From Phytophthora sp. 'mugwort' (taxonomy: Eukaryota; Oomycota; Peronosporomycetes; Peronosporales; Peronosporaceae), in assembly GCA_033558025.1 (NCBI GenBank), contig JAUCEF010000007.1, positions 1,178,001-1,242,000 on the forward strand: a stretch of DNA of 64,000 nt, written 5' to 3'. How positions within the stretch are numbered: position 1 is the stretch's first letter; every line of letters starts with the position of its first letter. Both the position numbers and the translations under genes were made by a program. Positions 1 to 10,833 of the stretch are shown one piece after another. Below the pieces are notes generated by a model. It saw only the letters and a list, made by a program, of their open reading frames with translations, ran no database searches and was not told where the DNA came from.

Positions 1-301
1 CATCTTCAGGCTCAACTATATCGTCTTCATCCACAGGAGGAGGAATATACGTAGTACTTCGGTACACTGTACCCCTGTAGTCATCCAGCTCCTCGAAGTC
101 GCTGTCCTCTTCGTCGTCGTCCTCTTCGCGATCCCCCGAGGGCAATACCAGCGTGCGCTGCACCGGCTCTGGCGTGTAGACACCGTAGCGTCGACCTCCG
201 CTCCTTGTGACGTGCTTCAGATCCTCCTCGTCCTCCGAGGACGTCGAGTCCGAGCGTCTATGGCTGCGCAGCCGCCGACTGTACGCGTTGCCATCCGCCA
301 T
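1..301 (-). CDS. Acidic, Ser/Glu/Asp-rich protein, N-terminal part only
   Basis: An open frame runs leftward from an ATG at 301-299 to the window edge: 100 codons without a stop. The N-terminus begins MADGNAYSRR and is rich in Arg and Ser. Two acidic clusters follow, one around residues 22-30 (SSEDEED) and one around residues 62-76 with long Glu/Asp runs, and then a Pro-rich stretch. No domain is recognised; the composition suggests a disordered region. The gene is divergent from the zinc-domain gene at 439, leaving a shared 137-bp upstream region. Reality as a gene rests on the long open frame, the strongly biased composition and the divergent layout. The rest of the protein lies outside the window. 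Confidence 0.6.
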   Translation of the reverse strand, partial: MADGNAYSRRLRSHRRSDSTSSEDEEDLKHVTRSGGRRYGVYTPEPVQRTLVLPSGDREEDDDEEDSDFEELDDYRGTVYRSTTYIPPPVDEDDIVEPED

Positions 302-438
302 CCTTTCCGTTATGAAAGGACCGATCTTTTAATCAGACCCTATAAATGGTCTTTTGAACAACCAAAATAGATCAGTGCATAAATTTGTGTCGGCCTATTT
401 ATTTAATTCAAATCCCCATATTTTGTGTAACAAAACAA
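302..438. promoter_or_regulatory. Short divergent intergenic region
   Basis: These 137 bp separate the two divergent start codons at 301 (minus) and 439 (plus). The stretch is A/T-rich compared with the flanking coding DNA and contains CTATAAAT around 340-347. No clear match to the oomycete Inr consensus was found here, so the promoter assignment is positional. Confidence 0.35.
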
Positions 439-1428
439 ATGGACTCGGCGTGCAAGGAGCGGCGTCGCGGCAGTGCGTCTCCCGACCGCAGCTCGGACTT
501 CTCGACGCCCCCAAAAGATGCAAACAGCAGCTTGGACGTGATGGCCCCCGATGACGGTGAGAGCGCAATGGCAGCGGCTCAGACGAGCGTTAATGAGGCC
601 ATGACACTGCAGCAACAACAGACCTCGTCGACTTTTACGACGCTTTTGGGCAAACGCGAAGTCGACACAGAGCTGCATGAGGAGGGGCATGAAGACGAAG
701 AGGTTGAAGAAGATACATCCCGTCTGCTTCCGATAGCCGAAGAGGAGCAGGCCCTGGTGCAGTGCGTGGGTATGGAGCAATGTTTCGACTCGTGGGAGGA
801 CTTCCACCGCGCCATGGACGAGTACTGCGAGACCACGCACCAGCCGATGAGACTGCGGACGTCTGATTCGGCTAAAGCTGTTAACTCTCGTGCAGCCAAG
901 AGGAATAGCTTGAAAGAACCCATTGACGAGAGTGTCGGGTTCGTGAAGAAACTCTACTTGTGCACGCACGGAGTGAAGACAAAGCCCCGTGGGAAGGGGA
1001 AACGACCGAGACAGCACTACCGCTACATGGGATGTCCTGCTATGATCCGTGCTTGCATCTCGGAACGCAAGCCAAACGATCTTGATGGACACGGTAAGAA
1101 CAAATATGTCGTCCGTGTCGTGGCCCAGATCAACCGGCACAACCATCGTCTGAGCGAGCACTTGTTCAAATCGTACTCAGAGAGTCGCGTCGTGATCGAC
1201 GACGAGCTGGTGGTACCAAACTCTCAGGCTCGGACGAAGGAAGAGCAGATTGCCATGACTCCCGCCGCTGCTGCGGTTGTGCCTGTCGAGCAGCAGATCG
1301 CCACAACGGTACATGCGGAATTGGAAGACCCTACGTTGAAGACGAACCGTACGGTCCTGACTGTACACTTACTGCGGCCCGATATCGAACTTTCTGGTGA
1401 TACAACTGACTCTCATTTCTTGCGGTAA
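439..1428 (+). CDS. FAR1/FLYWCH-like zinc-domain protein
   Basis: A single-exon frame of 329 aa. The open frame extends further upstream, but 439 is the first ATG. Residues 1-105 are low-complexity with a Gln run and a Glu/Asp-rich block. Residues about 115-245 resemble the FAR1/WRKY-GCM1 zinc fold: an aromatic-rich start (FDSWEDFHRAMDEYC), Cys175 in LYLCTHG, Cys199 in MGCPAMIRA, and His234/His236 in RHNHRLSEH, giving the C..C..HxH metal-ligand pattern. This fold binds DNA in FAR1/FHY3 regulators and at the N-terminus of Mutator-like transposases. No transposase core follows, so the protein may be a domesticated DNA-binding factor or a transposase remnant. Its stop lies only 42 bp before the next gene's ATG. 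The family call is by motif recognition only. Confidence 0.7.
   Translation: MDSACKERRRGSASPDRSSDFSTPPKDANSSLDVMAPDDGESAMAAAQTSVNEAMTLQQQQTSSTFTTLLGKREVDTELHEEGHEDEEVEEDTSRLLPIAEEEQALVQCVGMEQCFDSWEDFHRAMDEYCETTHQPMRLRTSDSAKAVNSRAAKRNSLKEPIDESVGFVKKLYLCTHGVKTKPRGKGKRPRQHYRYMGCPAMIRACISERKPNDLDGHGKNKYVVRVVAQINRHNHRLSEHLFKSYSESRVVIDDELVVPNSQARTKEEQIAMTPAAAAVVPVEQQIATTVHAELEDPTLKTNRTVLTVHLLRPDIELSGDTTDSHFLR
1411..1426 (+). promoter_or_regulatory. Oomycete Inr-like element inside the preceding gene's 3' end
   Basis: TCTCATTTCTTGCGGT shares the CTCATTYY core of the oomycete Inr/FPR consensus but not its 3' half. It sits 58 bp before the ATG at 1471, the spacing seen for the other two Inr matches here (about 60-70 bp). 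It overlaps the last codons of the zinc-domain gene. Confidence 0.4.
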
Positions 1429-1470
1429 TATGTCTATGAAGCTCTGTTTCAGGCTCAAGCGCTCGATCTC

Positions 1471-2831
1471 ATGGCGTCTCGCGTCAAAATTCGGTACGTT
1501 CTTTCGATACCCATACGTTAAATGATTTAAAATACTCACTCGTTCTTAATGTTACAGTGTGGGCTGGATCGGTACGGGCATTATGGGTGCCAGCATGTGC
1601 GGACATTTGATGGTACGTGCCGAGTCTCTTATGGAGTTTGTAAAAGTGCACTAACGCAGCGATCCTTCTTGTAAAAAAAACAACAGAATCACGGCTACGA
1701 AGTCACAGTGTATAACCGAACACTCGCGAAGTGCGACGGTCTGCGAGAAAAGGGGGCAAGAGTGGCCGGCTCCCCTGCTGAAGTCGCCCAGAACTCTGGT
1801 GGGTAAAGCTATTACTACTGTGGGAATCAGTGTTATTCTAACACTTGCTGCACTTGCTGAAATGACCGTATTATAGATATTATTTTTATCATGGTGGGGT
1901 ACCCAAGTGACGTGAAATCTGTGGTGCTTGACCCGGATTCGGGTTTACTTTCGCGAATGAAGGCAGGTGGTATCATCGTGGACATGACGACCAGCTCGCC
2001 TGCATTAGCGAAAAAGATTTATGATGCGGCCAAGCTGAAAGGCGTCTCGACTCTTGATGCACCTGTCTCCGGAGGGGATGTTGGCGCGCGTGACGCCACG
2101 CTCTCGATCATGGTTGGTGGCGATATGGAGTCAGTCTACGTCACGATGCCTTTTCTCAGCATTATGGGCAAGTCCGTTCGCCACATGGGACCTGCTGGCG
2201 CAGGCCAGCACACGAAAATGATGAACCAGATTTTGATTGCCACCAACATGATTGGAGTTGTAGAAGGTCTTCTGTACGCGAAGAAGAGTGGTCTGGACAT
2301 GGATGAAGCCATTCGCGCTGTGAGCGCTGGTGCAGCTGCATCGTGGTCGATTAGTAACATGGGCCCGCGTATCGTCAAGCGAGATTTTGAACCTGGCTTT
2401 TTCGTAGAGCATTTTCTAAAGGACATGGGCATTGCTCTGAAAGAAGCGGAGAGGTACGCCTTGTTTCCAGCTTTTTGGCGGTCCTATATAGTGATTTTTG
2501 AGATTAATTGTGGGACTGTCGTTCCTGCAGGATGAGCCTATCGCTCCCGGGGCTGTCGCTAGCGCACCAGTTGTATATCGCTGTAAAGGTACTTTTAGCT
2601 GCGACTTCGACTTGATTTGAGCAAGTAATCACGGTTTGGTGGGTACATGCATTGCAGGCGCAAGGACACGGCCGGTTGGGAACTCAATCATTGATTCTTG
2701 CATTGGAGCAATTGAATGGTACGAAGCAGAGTATGGTGCTGACTGTTGCGAGGTGGATTAACTGATGCAAGCTACGCTATGTTGCTGCAGGTATTTATCC
2801 CGAGAAAACCAACGACGTGGAAGTGGTGTAA
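1471..2831 (+). CDS. Beta-hydroxyacid dehydrogenase (3-hydroxyisobutyrate dehydrogenase / glyoxylate reductase family), copy 1
   Basis: Seven exons by consensus splice sites: 1471-1493, 1558-1612, 1687-1798, 1877-2453, 2531-2588, 2658-2718 and 2791-2831, giving 308 aa. The family reduces or oxidises small beta-hydroxyacids with NAD(P). The Rossmann loop is GTGIMG (residues 13-18). The family motif DAPVSGG covers residues 124-130. The catalytic lysine is K177 in [11 protein letters not shown], with N180 next to it. Length agrees with the ~300 aa family size. It is followed 485 bp later by a paralogue with the same first four exon lengths. Exact substrate (3-hydroxyisobutyrate, glyoxylate/succinic semialdehyde or tartronate semialdehyde) cannot be fixed from sequence alone. 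The predicted C-terminus ends DVEVV and the N-terminus shows no obvious targeting peptide. Confidence 0.88.
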
Positions 2832-3253
2832 CGTTCTCGAATCATCGAACCAACCAGCCAAATGCCCCGCATCGGCTAATACTCTTTTGCGTGGAAGCGC
2901 CGAAACGCAATATATGCCTAGCATTTTGTTCAAAAGGTTGCAGTGCTTCATTTAATACTGTACGCCCATAAATGCAAGCGATCATGCCACGGGACGCGTT
3001 ATCGTTGCTCATATTCACTGATGCCACCTTCCAACTGCGACTACCGTAAAAATCGGATCAATGATACACACTTATACTTATACAAGTACTTGAAGTATTA
3101 TACTTCGTAACCGAATTCTTGTAAGAAAAAACTTTTACGACCGTAAAAGTATTTAATGTTATATTTTTCTTGCATCCATTTAAACGATTAAACTGATCAA
3201 AGGTTTTTATAATGCACATTAAAATATAACCAAAATGGTTGAAAAAATGCATC
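2832..3253. other. Intergenic, A/T-rich
   Basis: About 420 bp between the two dehydrogenase genes. The stretch 3050-3240 is notably A/T-rich with short palindromic pieces around AAGTACTT. Small open frames here have no recognisable content. No RNA gene was seen. Confidence 0.6.
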
Positions 3254-3269
3254 GCTCACTTCCCTTTTA
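3254..3269 (+). promoter_or_regulatory. Oomycete Inr/FPR-like core promoter
   Basis: GCTCACTTCCCTTTTA closely follows the GCTCATTYYNCAWTTT consensus and lies 62 bp upstream of the ATG at 3316. It probably marks the start of transcription of the second dehydrogenase gene. Confidence 0.55.
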
Positions 3270-3315
3270 GCAAGCGTTCAACTGAAGCCGAAGATCCCCA
3301 AGCCCCACGAGCAAA

Positions 3316-4556
3316 ATGGTTGTTGCCGTGAAGCTGAGGTACGGCACAGGGTAGTTTAGCCTTCACATCGCGGTCTTAGCGCTGCTTAGTGAGCGGAAGA
3401 CGATGTCTTGCGCAGAGTTGGATGGATTGGAACGGGTGTCATGGGCGCCAGCATGGTCGGCCACATCCTGGTAAGTGTACAGCATTTGGGTGCAATGCCA
3501 GTGAGGGAGGAACCATTTTACTTATGGTTTGACTGTTGTGGGGAGAATAGAAGCATGGTTACGAGGTAACGGTGTTCAACCGCACGCTGGCCAAGTGCGA
3601 CGGCCTCAAGGAGCAGGGCGCGACGGTGGTCAGCTCTCCCGCCGAGGTGGCCAAGGTTTCCGGTGCGTTTCTTGCTGCGGTAACTTAGTTGTTTTGTTTA
3701 CTTGCATCTACCACAAGGCTAAACCTTGTTGCTGCCTCGATTGTGTCTAGACATCGTGTTCAGCATCGTAGGCTATCCGAGCGACGTGCGCAAGGTGTTC
3801 CTCGACCCTGAGTGGGGTGTGCTGCCCTCCATCAAGTCGGGCGGCGTGATCGTTGACATGACCACTAGTGAACCGTCGTTGGCCAAGGAGATCTACGAAG
3901 CGGCTAAGTTGAAGGGTGTTTCGAGTCTGGATGCCCCCGTCTCAGGTGGCGACGTCGGCGCCCGCGAGGGTACGCTGTCCATCATGGTTGGCGGTGACGC
4001 CAACACCGTGGAGTCGACAATGCCTCTGTTTGAAATCATGGGCAAGAACATCCGCCACATGGGCGGCGCCGGCGCTGGCCAGCACACCAAGATGGTGAAC
4101 CAGATCCTCATTGCCACCAATATGATTGGCGTTGTTGAGGGCCTTTTGTACGCGCAGAAGAGCGGACTCGACGCGGAGGAGGCGATCCGCGCTGTGAGTG
4201 CCGGTGCTGCTGGGTCCTGGTCGATCAGCAACCTTGGACCACGAATCGCAGAACGCAACTTCGAACCTGGCTTCTTTGTGGAGCACTTCGTTAAGGACAT
4301 GGGCATTGCACTGAAGGAGGCTGAACGGTAAGGGCTGAACTCTATTGGTCACTTGATCTCATGAACGTGTTCATTGGATTATTTACTGACGTCTTCATGT
4401 TTGGGCAGCATGAACCTGTCGTTGCCTGGTCTCGCCCTTGCCAACCAGTTGTATGTTGCCGTGAAGGCCCAAGGCCACGGCCGCCTTGGGACGCAGTCCT
4501 TAATGCTCGCGCTGGAGCAGCTGAATGGCATCGACTCGTCGGTCAGCAAAAAATAA
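3316..4556 (+). CDS. Beta-hydroxyacid dehydrogenase (3-hydroxyisobutyrate dehydrogenase / glyoxylate reductase family), copy 2
   Basis: Five exons: 3316-3338, 3416-3470, 3551-3662, 3751-4327 and 4409-4556, giving 304 aa. Exons 1-4 have exactly the lengths of the upstream paralogue (23, 55, 112 and 577 nt), so the introns are in homologous positions. The last exon is continuous where copy 1 has two further introns. The Rossmann loop GTGVMG, the DAPVSGG motif and the catalytic lysine in [11 protein letters not shown] (K177 by alignment) are all present, so it should be active. The C-terminus ends SVSKK, which is not a clear peroxisomal signal. Third positions are much richer in G/C than in copy 1, suggesting higher expression or an older split. 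The substrate is not determinable here. Confidence 0.9.
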
Positions 4557-4706
4557 TCAACGCAGAATGAAGCTGGTCAACGCAAGTCATGTTGAAGTCG
4601 TTGTAGCAAAGATTTAGTTAATTACCTTAATATTAGGTAATTCACAGCTAAAACCTCGAAGAAGAAAAGTCGTATCAAATCAACGAAGGCATACTATCGC
4701 AACGCC

Positions 4707-5583
4707 ATGGACCTGCCCGAAGACGAGCTCAAGCAACCGCTTGTAGGCACACAGGAGGAGGTCGCGCCGGCGCGACCAGGCAGCGTAGGCGCCAACCGCA
4801 TGGTGCGCAACTTGCCGGTGGACGCGGGTGCTGAAGAGGAGAAGGAGGAGTCGCCGCGGAATAAGGGGATCCATTCACACCAGCATCAGAAGATACCGTA
4901 CTCAGCGCCCAACGTTCACCCGTACGCAGTGCCCCAGTATGAACCGCAAGGTTATGGTGGTGGCGCTGGAAATGGCTGGGGTGGAGGCCAGGACGATCAG
5001 AACGGAGACCAAGGGATCACGGTGGACATCATTTTCAGCGGCATGTACACGCTGGCCGCTGCGTTTACTATCATCCAGGGCTTCGGCATGCTCATCAACT
5101 TCACATACGCAGCCGGTGAGTTTGACTGTGGGAATTGCTATGGACTTTTACAAGTCCTGGATGCTTCTAAATGCTATTTGTATTGTGTTTGTGATGCAAT
5201 GCGGTAGTCTCTTTGGGCTTCTACACCATGGCATTCGGTAGGTGTTTCACGCATGATTGGAGGTATCTGTGGAAAGCGGAGTGATTCACATATTGTTGTT
5301 TGTGGGGCTTGTAGGTGTGGCGGTTATTATGTACGACCTCAAGTCTGTGGTGAATGGCGTGAGTGTGGAGATGTACTTGCCGTTTCTGGGCAACTACATT
5401 GGCCGGGCGGCTACCATCCTCTTCTTTGCGGTGTTATGTGCGCAGACGTACAAGTTCGTTGGCTGGACTAAGTTCATTGTGCTGTACAACTTGCTGGTCG
5501 GCACTCTGCAGGGCTTCGTGTACTTTACCACGAAGACGGTAACGCCAAGCCAGCCTCAGATGGATGATCTACCCGAGTTGTAA
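4707..5583 (+). CDS. Four-helix membrane protein, possibly COPI-associated/TVP-like
   Basis: Three exons by splice consensus: 4707-5115, 5208-5237 and 5315-5583, giving 235 aa. Splicing is required because retaining the second intron brings a stop. Residues 1-103 are hydrophilic, acidic near the start, then Tyr/Pro/Gly-rich (PQYEPQGYGGG), and are probably cytosolic. Four hydrophobic segments follow: about 106-131 (IIFSGMYTLAAAFTII), 137-155, one around AATILFFAVLCA, and one around KFIVLYNLLVGTLQGFVYF. The layout and the phrase GRAATILFF recall COPI-associated/TVP15-type Golgi membrane proteins, but that match is weak and from memory. The 30-nt middle exon joins two halves of a transmembrane segment, which supports the model. 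Confidence 0.7.
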
Positions 5584-7338
<1,755 letters not shown>

Positions 7339-7831
7339 GCTTCATTTGTATTGGCTTGTTTTTTTTAAGTGTCGAGAAAACGGTTTCCGAAAATAAACGT
7401 TATTTCACTGCCTTTATTTGCCTTTCTGCTTAAGTTAGGAGCTTCGTTTTGTCCATGAATCTGCTGAAAGGAGTGTGGTTTAATGAAATGTTTCTTTACA
7501 AGACGTCACAGAGTCGTTTACTTCGCATGTTGCCTTGCTACAGGCGACGGTGTAAAGACACATGCCGAAGTCTAATGGTAGAAAAAGGGGCGGGCGGGTT
7601 TTCCATCAACCTTTGGTACGTCGAGTTGCAGCAATCTTCTCTACAAAATCCGGGGAAATTACTTTCACATGCAGCAACTTTAATTAACGCGCCTGCCACC
7701 TGTGGCATTGCGCGACCTACGATATCAAAGGGCTTGCTAAGTGAGCTCGGCCAGCAGTTATGGCTGCTCGCAAGTACATTTATTGTGTCTCTCCAAGTTG
7801 AAGTTGCTTGTCACACAAGTATCCGCTCGAA
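7339..7831. other. Intergenic region between polyubiquitin and ankyrin-PH gene
   Basis: About 490 bp. AATAAA at 7392-7397 may serve the ubiquitin 3' end. A long plus-strand frame crossing this region (7449-8072) is an out-of-frame shadow of the next gene. No clear Inr match was seen ahead of 7832. Confidence 0.55.
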
Positions 7832-9379
7832 ATGGCTGCTTCCCGCGCGTCCAACATTGCACGGCTCACAAGGTCTCCCAAGATTCACTACCGCCGTCAA
7901 ACCTCACTTTACAATTTGCCTCACCACCATCAGTTCACCCGCAATATCTACCTGGACCACATGCCCATTTCCCGCAACGACTTCCTCGTGCTCTGGAAGC
8001 TCTCCAGGGCCGGCGACGAAGCTCAAGTCCAAGAGCAAATCGAGGAGTCGGACGCCGTTGCGCGCAACTTAGTAAACTTCAAGCATCATCGCAAGGGCAC
8101 CACGCCACTCATGGAGGCGGCTGCCTGCAGGTGCGGCGAACCAGTTGTGACCAAACTTATCACCGCCGGCGCTGATGTCAACGACGTCGACGATACTAAG
8201 CTCAAGAACACAGCACTGCACTACGCAGCGATGACTAACCGGGACCCGCTGACCATTGAGACCTTGTTGGAGGCAGGAGCAGATGCCTTTGCAGTAAATC
8301 GCAAGGGTTTCACTCCACTGGACGTCGCTCGCCAAAATGGCCGCAAGGCGGTCGGTGCTGTGCTATTAGACGTCATGAAGGTGCACGCTGGCTGGCTGTA
8401 CCTGCGTGGCAAGTTCCGTTGGAAAAGGCGCTGGGCTGTCGTGGTGGCTTGTAACAAACAACGCACGTCCACCGAGCTCTGCATCTTCCGACGCCCAGGA
8501 GATCTCCGTCCGAACTTGGTCATGCTCATCGACGAGGCAGCACGAATGACACATTTCCCATCGACGGACAGCTACTCATGGCTTAAGCGCGATAACGCGT
8601 TTGTCTTTGACAAGCCTGTCATGTGCCACCGCGTCAAGAAAAAGAAGTTCACGCGCTCGCCAATTTGTAAGAAGACTATGAGTCTGGACGACGTGGAGAC
8701 ACTCCACTGCATATTTGCCGCGGACAGCTTAACCAACCTGGCTCAATGGCGCCGCGTGCTGCAGAGCTCCAATTTTTGCTCACGCGAGAGCCGATCGTCA
8801 TTGCACCGGACGTCGCTATTCGAGACGCAGAATGGCGAACTGTACTATTGGCCACACGAGCTGGTCGAAAATTTACGATCTTCGATCATGAGGGAGCACG
8901 AACAGCAGCAAGAAGAAGCAAACGACCAGCTCTACCAGCGTCTTCGCGACACGTTTGAACAGCGCCAGTTAGAGCCTGCTAACAAGTCAGTCCCCTATCC
9001 GACGCAAGAACCAACACAGCCCACTCCGCCGTATGAGGAATCGGTTGGTGAGCTACCGCCTAAATTACAAAGGCGAGCTACGTCTGGCCAAGATGTTGAC
9101 CAGTCGAGGGCTCTGGGGAACTGCGATCGAAGCCGAGTGCACTTTATGCCGCCACAGCCAGTGAAATATGTCGAAGTGCCATTAGCTGCACAACAGCCAT
9201 ACATCGATGGTCAGGAGACCAACTCAAGTGTCAGTATCGTCACCGGGAGCGAGCTTGATACAGCTGGTCCCGAGTTTGCGACAGGGATCCTGCTTTTAAC
9301 AGACAACGAGTCGCGAGCTTCACAACCCGAGAATTCACACCAGGACCAACAGGACGACGGAATGGATCGACAACCCTAG
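7832..9379 (+). CDS. Ankyrin-repeat and PH-domain protein (in-frame RING extension follows the stop)
   Basis: Encodes 515 aa from the first ATG in frame (7832) to a TAG at 9377-9379. Residues about 50-180 hold ankyrin repeats: GTTPLMEAAACR, NTALHYAAMTNR and GFTPLDVARQNGR, each followed by a helix ending in LL..GAD-type turns. Residues about 186-315 form a PH domain: it opens HAGWLYLRGKFRWKRRWAVV and closes with a helix containing the conserved Trp (LAQWRRVLQ). A Lys-rich insert (RVKKKKF) lies within. The C-terminal third is Gln/Pro-rich and looks disordered. PH domains bind phosphoinositides or proteins, and ankyrins bind proteins, so a membrane-associated adaptor or E3 ligase is plausible. 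The same frame continues open after the TAG for 76 codons and encodes a RING finger (see 9380-9610). Confidence 0.85.
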   Translation: MAASRASNIARLTRSPKIHYRRQTSLYNLPHHHQFTRNIYLDHMPISRNDFLVLWKLSRAGDEAQVQEQIEESDAVARNLVNFKHHRKGTTPLMEAAACRCGEPVVTKLITAGADVNDVDDTKLKNTALHYAAMTNRDPLTIETLLEAGADAFAVNRKGFTPLDVARQNGRKAVGAVLLDVMKVHAGWLYLRGKFRWKRRWAVVVACNKQRTSTELCIFRRPGDLRPNLVMLIDEAARMTHFPSTDSYSWLKRDNAFVFDKPVMCHRVKKKKFTRSPICKKTMSLDDVETLHCIFAADSLTNLAQWRRVLQSSNFCSRESRSSLHRTSLFETQNGELYYWPHELVENLRSSIMREHEQQQEEANDQLYQRLRDTFEQRQLEPANKSVPYPTQEPTQPTPPYEESVGELPPKLQRRATSGQDVDQSRALGNCDRSRVHFMPPQPVKYVEVPLAAQQPYIDGQETNSSVSIVTGSELDTAGPEFATGILLLTDNESRASQPENSHQDQQDDGMDRQP

Positions 9380-9610
9380 CAACAAGCGCGATCCCAGTCT
9401 TCTGAAGCGCCGAGTGAGCAGGAGCGGCTGCCCGGCGATTCCCAGCCCGATCTGTGCAGGATCTGCGATGTGGCACGACGGAACGCCATTTGCACACCCT
9501 GCGGCCACCAAGCTGTCTGCTCTGGTTGCCTCAAGGCCATTATGCACACGTCCAAGGACTGCCCGATGTGCCGCATGCCTGTGCGCTCGATCTTGAAGGT
9601 CGTCGACTAA
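9380..9610 (+). pseudogene. RING finger module in frame downstream of the TAG stop
   Basis: The 76 codons after TAG are in the same frame as the ankyrin-PH protein and end at TAA 9608-9610. They encode a C3HC4-type RING: LCRICD, ICTPCGHQAVC, SGCLKAI, DCPMCRMPV. All eight zinc ligands are present (C-x2-C, C-x-H-type centre, C-x2-C, C-x2-C), like the C-terminal RINGs of IAP/MIB-type E3 ligases. ANK-plus-RING proteins usually keep both in one chain. The TAG therefore looks like a recent nonsense change, a sequencing error, a stop removed by an unrecognised intron, or a readthrough site. No start codon precedes the RING closely enough for a separate gene to be attractive. Confidence 0.75.
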
Positions 9611-10534
9611 GGTAACAGATGCCTTTGCGTACACATACATCACCATACGAAAAGCTCGCCGTTCAACAATGAACGCTGGGAATATTATACGTAAGTACTT
9701 CGAAGTAGCATAATAAATAGCATATTATGCCCTTTTAGCTTTGAAGCACAAATAGCAATTCTTCACCATGTATCATCTGGTGACCAGAGGTCGCAAACGC
9801 AGCTTTATGGACTACCCACCGCGTTGTTGAGTTTCAATCGGGTACCCAAGCCCGACCCAACTGTACCCGTACCCGCCCATCCATGCCGGCCTAAAAAGCA
9901 CCAAATCGAAGCCTTCGAGTCCCACCATAACAAACGTACAAGAAGAGATCGAGTCGAAGCTAAACTGCAATTAATTTTATCGCTCTATTATAGTACAGGC
10001 TTAATTGGGTTGCCCTCACCCACCCGCCGCCGTTTTCGAAACCAATTAGGGTACCCCCACCCACCCATGGGACACACGGCTACGGGTGGATAGGTAGGGT
10101 GCCCAACTTAAGGTGCCCATTTGCGAGCTCTGCTAAGAGTGAAAGCGCGTTGGCTTACCGCGAACTTTTCTCAACTACACGCAAGTTTGAAATTTTGTTT
10201 TTTTGTCAAGGATTTCAAGTCAAGGTCGGGTTGTTGGATCAGTGCAATCGCGAACGCCTTCCAAGTTGAATGACCAGGAATAATCCTGCTCAGCTGCTGA
10301 CGACACGTATCAAGCAAAACTCGGGAGCAACGCGCTCATCTCCGATATTGATTACTTTTGACGACGTCATGAATCCACACATAAAGTGGATGCAAGAATG
10401 CCGCACATACGATCAGTTTCGAGCACTAGTGCAGCGGGCTGCGTAGCGTAGTGCGGCAGAGGAAGCCGTATGACTCTCCGAGTCTTAGCTGTGGTTATCC
10501 TAACCCCCAAGGTCTCCGCGGAGGCTTAGATCAC
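9611..10534. other. Intergenic stretch holding a hAT-like MITE
   Basis: About 920 bp without genes. It contains the inverted-repeat element at 9785-10132. The rest (9611-9784 and 10133-10534) shows no recognisable coding or RNA content. Confidence 0.5.
9785..10132. mobile_element. hAT-like non-autonomous element (MITE), 348 bp
   Basis: The ends are imperfect terminal inverted repeats: CAGAGGTCGCAAA at 9785-9797 and, on the other strand, CAGAGCTCGCAAA at 10120-10132 (12 of 13 match). CAGNG...GCAAA is the usual hAT terminus. Inside both ends are GGGTACCC/GTACCC-type subterminal motifs (about 9840-9875 and 10045-10060), which hAT transposases often need. The 8-bp flanks CTGGTGAC and CTAAGAGT do not match, so the insertion is old or the flanks have changed. 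There is no transposase frame. Confidence 0.6.
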
Positions 10535-10821
10535 TGTAGTTATACCACTAGAGACTCAAAGAGTCAGTACTCCTAAACCTAGGGCAATACTCTCTTTAAA
10601 ACTGAGCTGTTATTTGTTTGCTTATCTTCGGCAAAGCCGCCTGTGGTGTGAATGTATAACTCTAACTATCTACCATAGTTTAACCTAGTCAAATGCATAC
10701 CGAGTGGCCCTGTCGCCACGTACTGAAACCCACGTTAATCCAAGTGGTACCAAGTACCACTTACTACCAGAAGACACGTAGCGCGGCTACACTCGTGTTA
10801 ACTTCGTGTAACGTCGTTACA
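10535..10821 (-). repeat. Remaining LTR of the gypsy element (3' LTR)
   Basis: Read on the minus strand it begins TGTAACGACG next to a purine tract and ends GTATAACTACA, giving TG...CA borders and a length of about 287 bp. The inner border is well supported by the polypurine tract. The outer border at 10535 is the best TG..CA choice but cannot be tested, because the other LTR is missing. Confidence 0.5.
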
Positions 10822-10833
10822 CTCTCCCCCACC
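10822..10833 (-). other. Polypurine tract of the gypsy element
   Basis: Minus-strand GGTGGGGGAGAG sits directly before the LTR's TGTAAC. This is the expected primer site for plus-strand DNA synthesis, and it fixes the element's polarity independently of the coding frames. Confidence 0.65.

Noticed and set aside
403..1161. 252-codon minus-strand frame opposite the FAR1-like gene
   Set aside because: Shadow of the coding strand; no domain, and the plus-strand protein has clear zinc ligands.
7449..8072. 207-codon plus-strand frame
   Set aside because: Crosses intergenic DNA and then overlaps the ankyrin-PH gene in another frame without recognisable content.
9835..10095. Telomere-like repeats
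   Set aside because: The ACCC/GTACCC motifs are irregular and lie inside hAT-like termini; TTTAGGG runs are absent.
9777..10140. 8-bp target duplication around the MITE
   Set aside because: The flanks CTGGTGAC and CTAAGAGT agree at only the first two bases.
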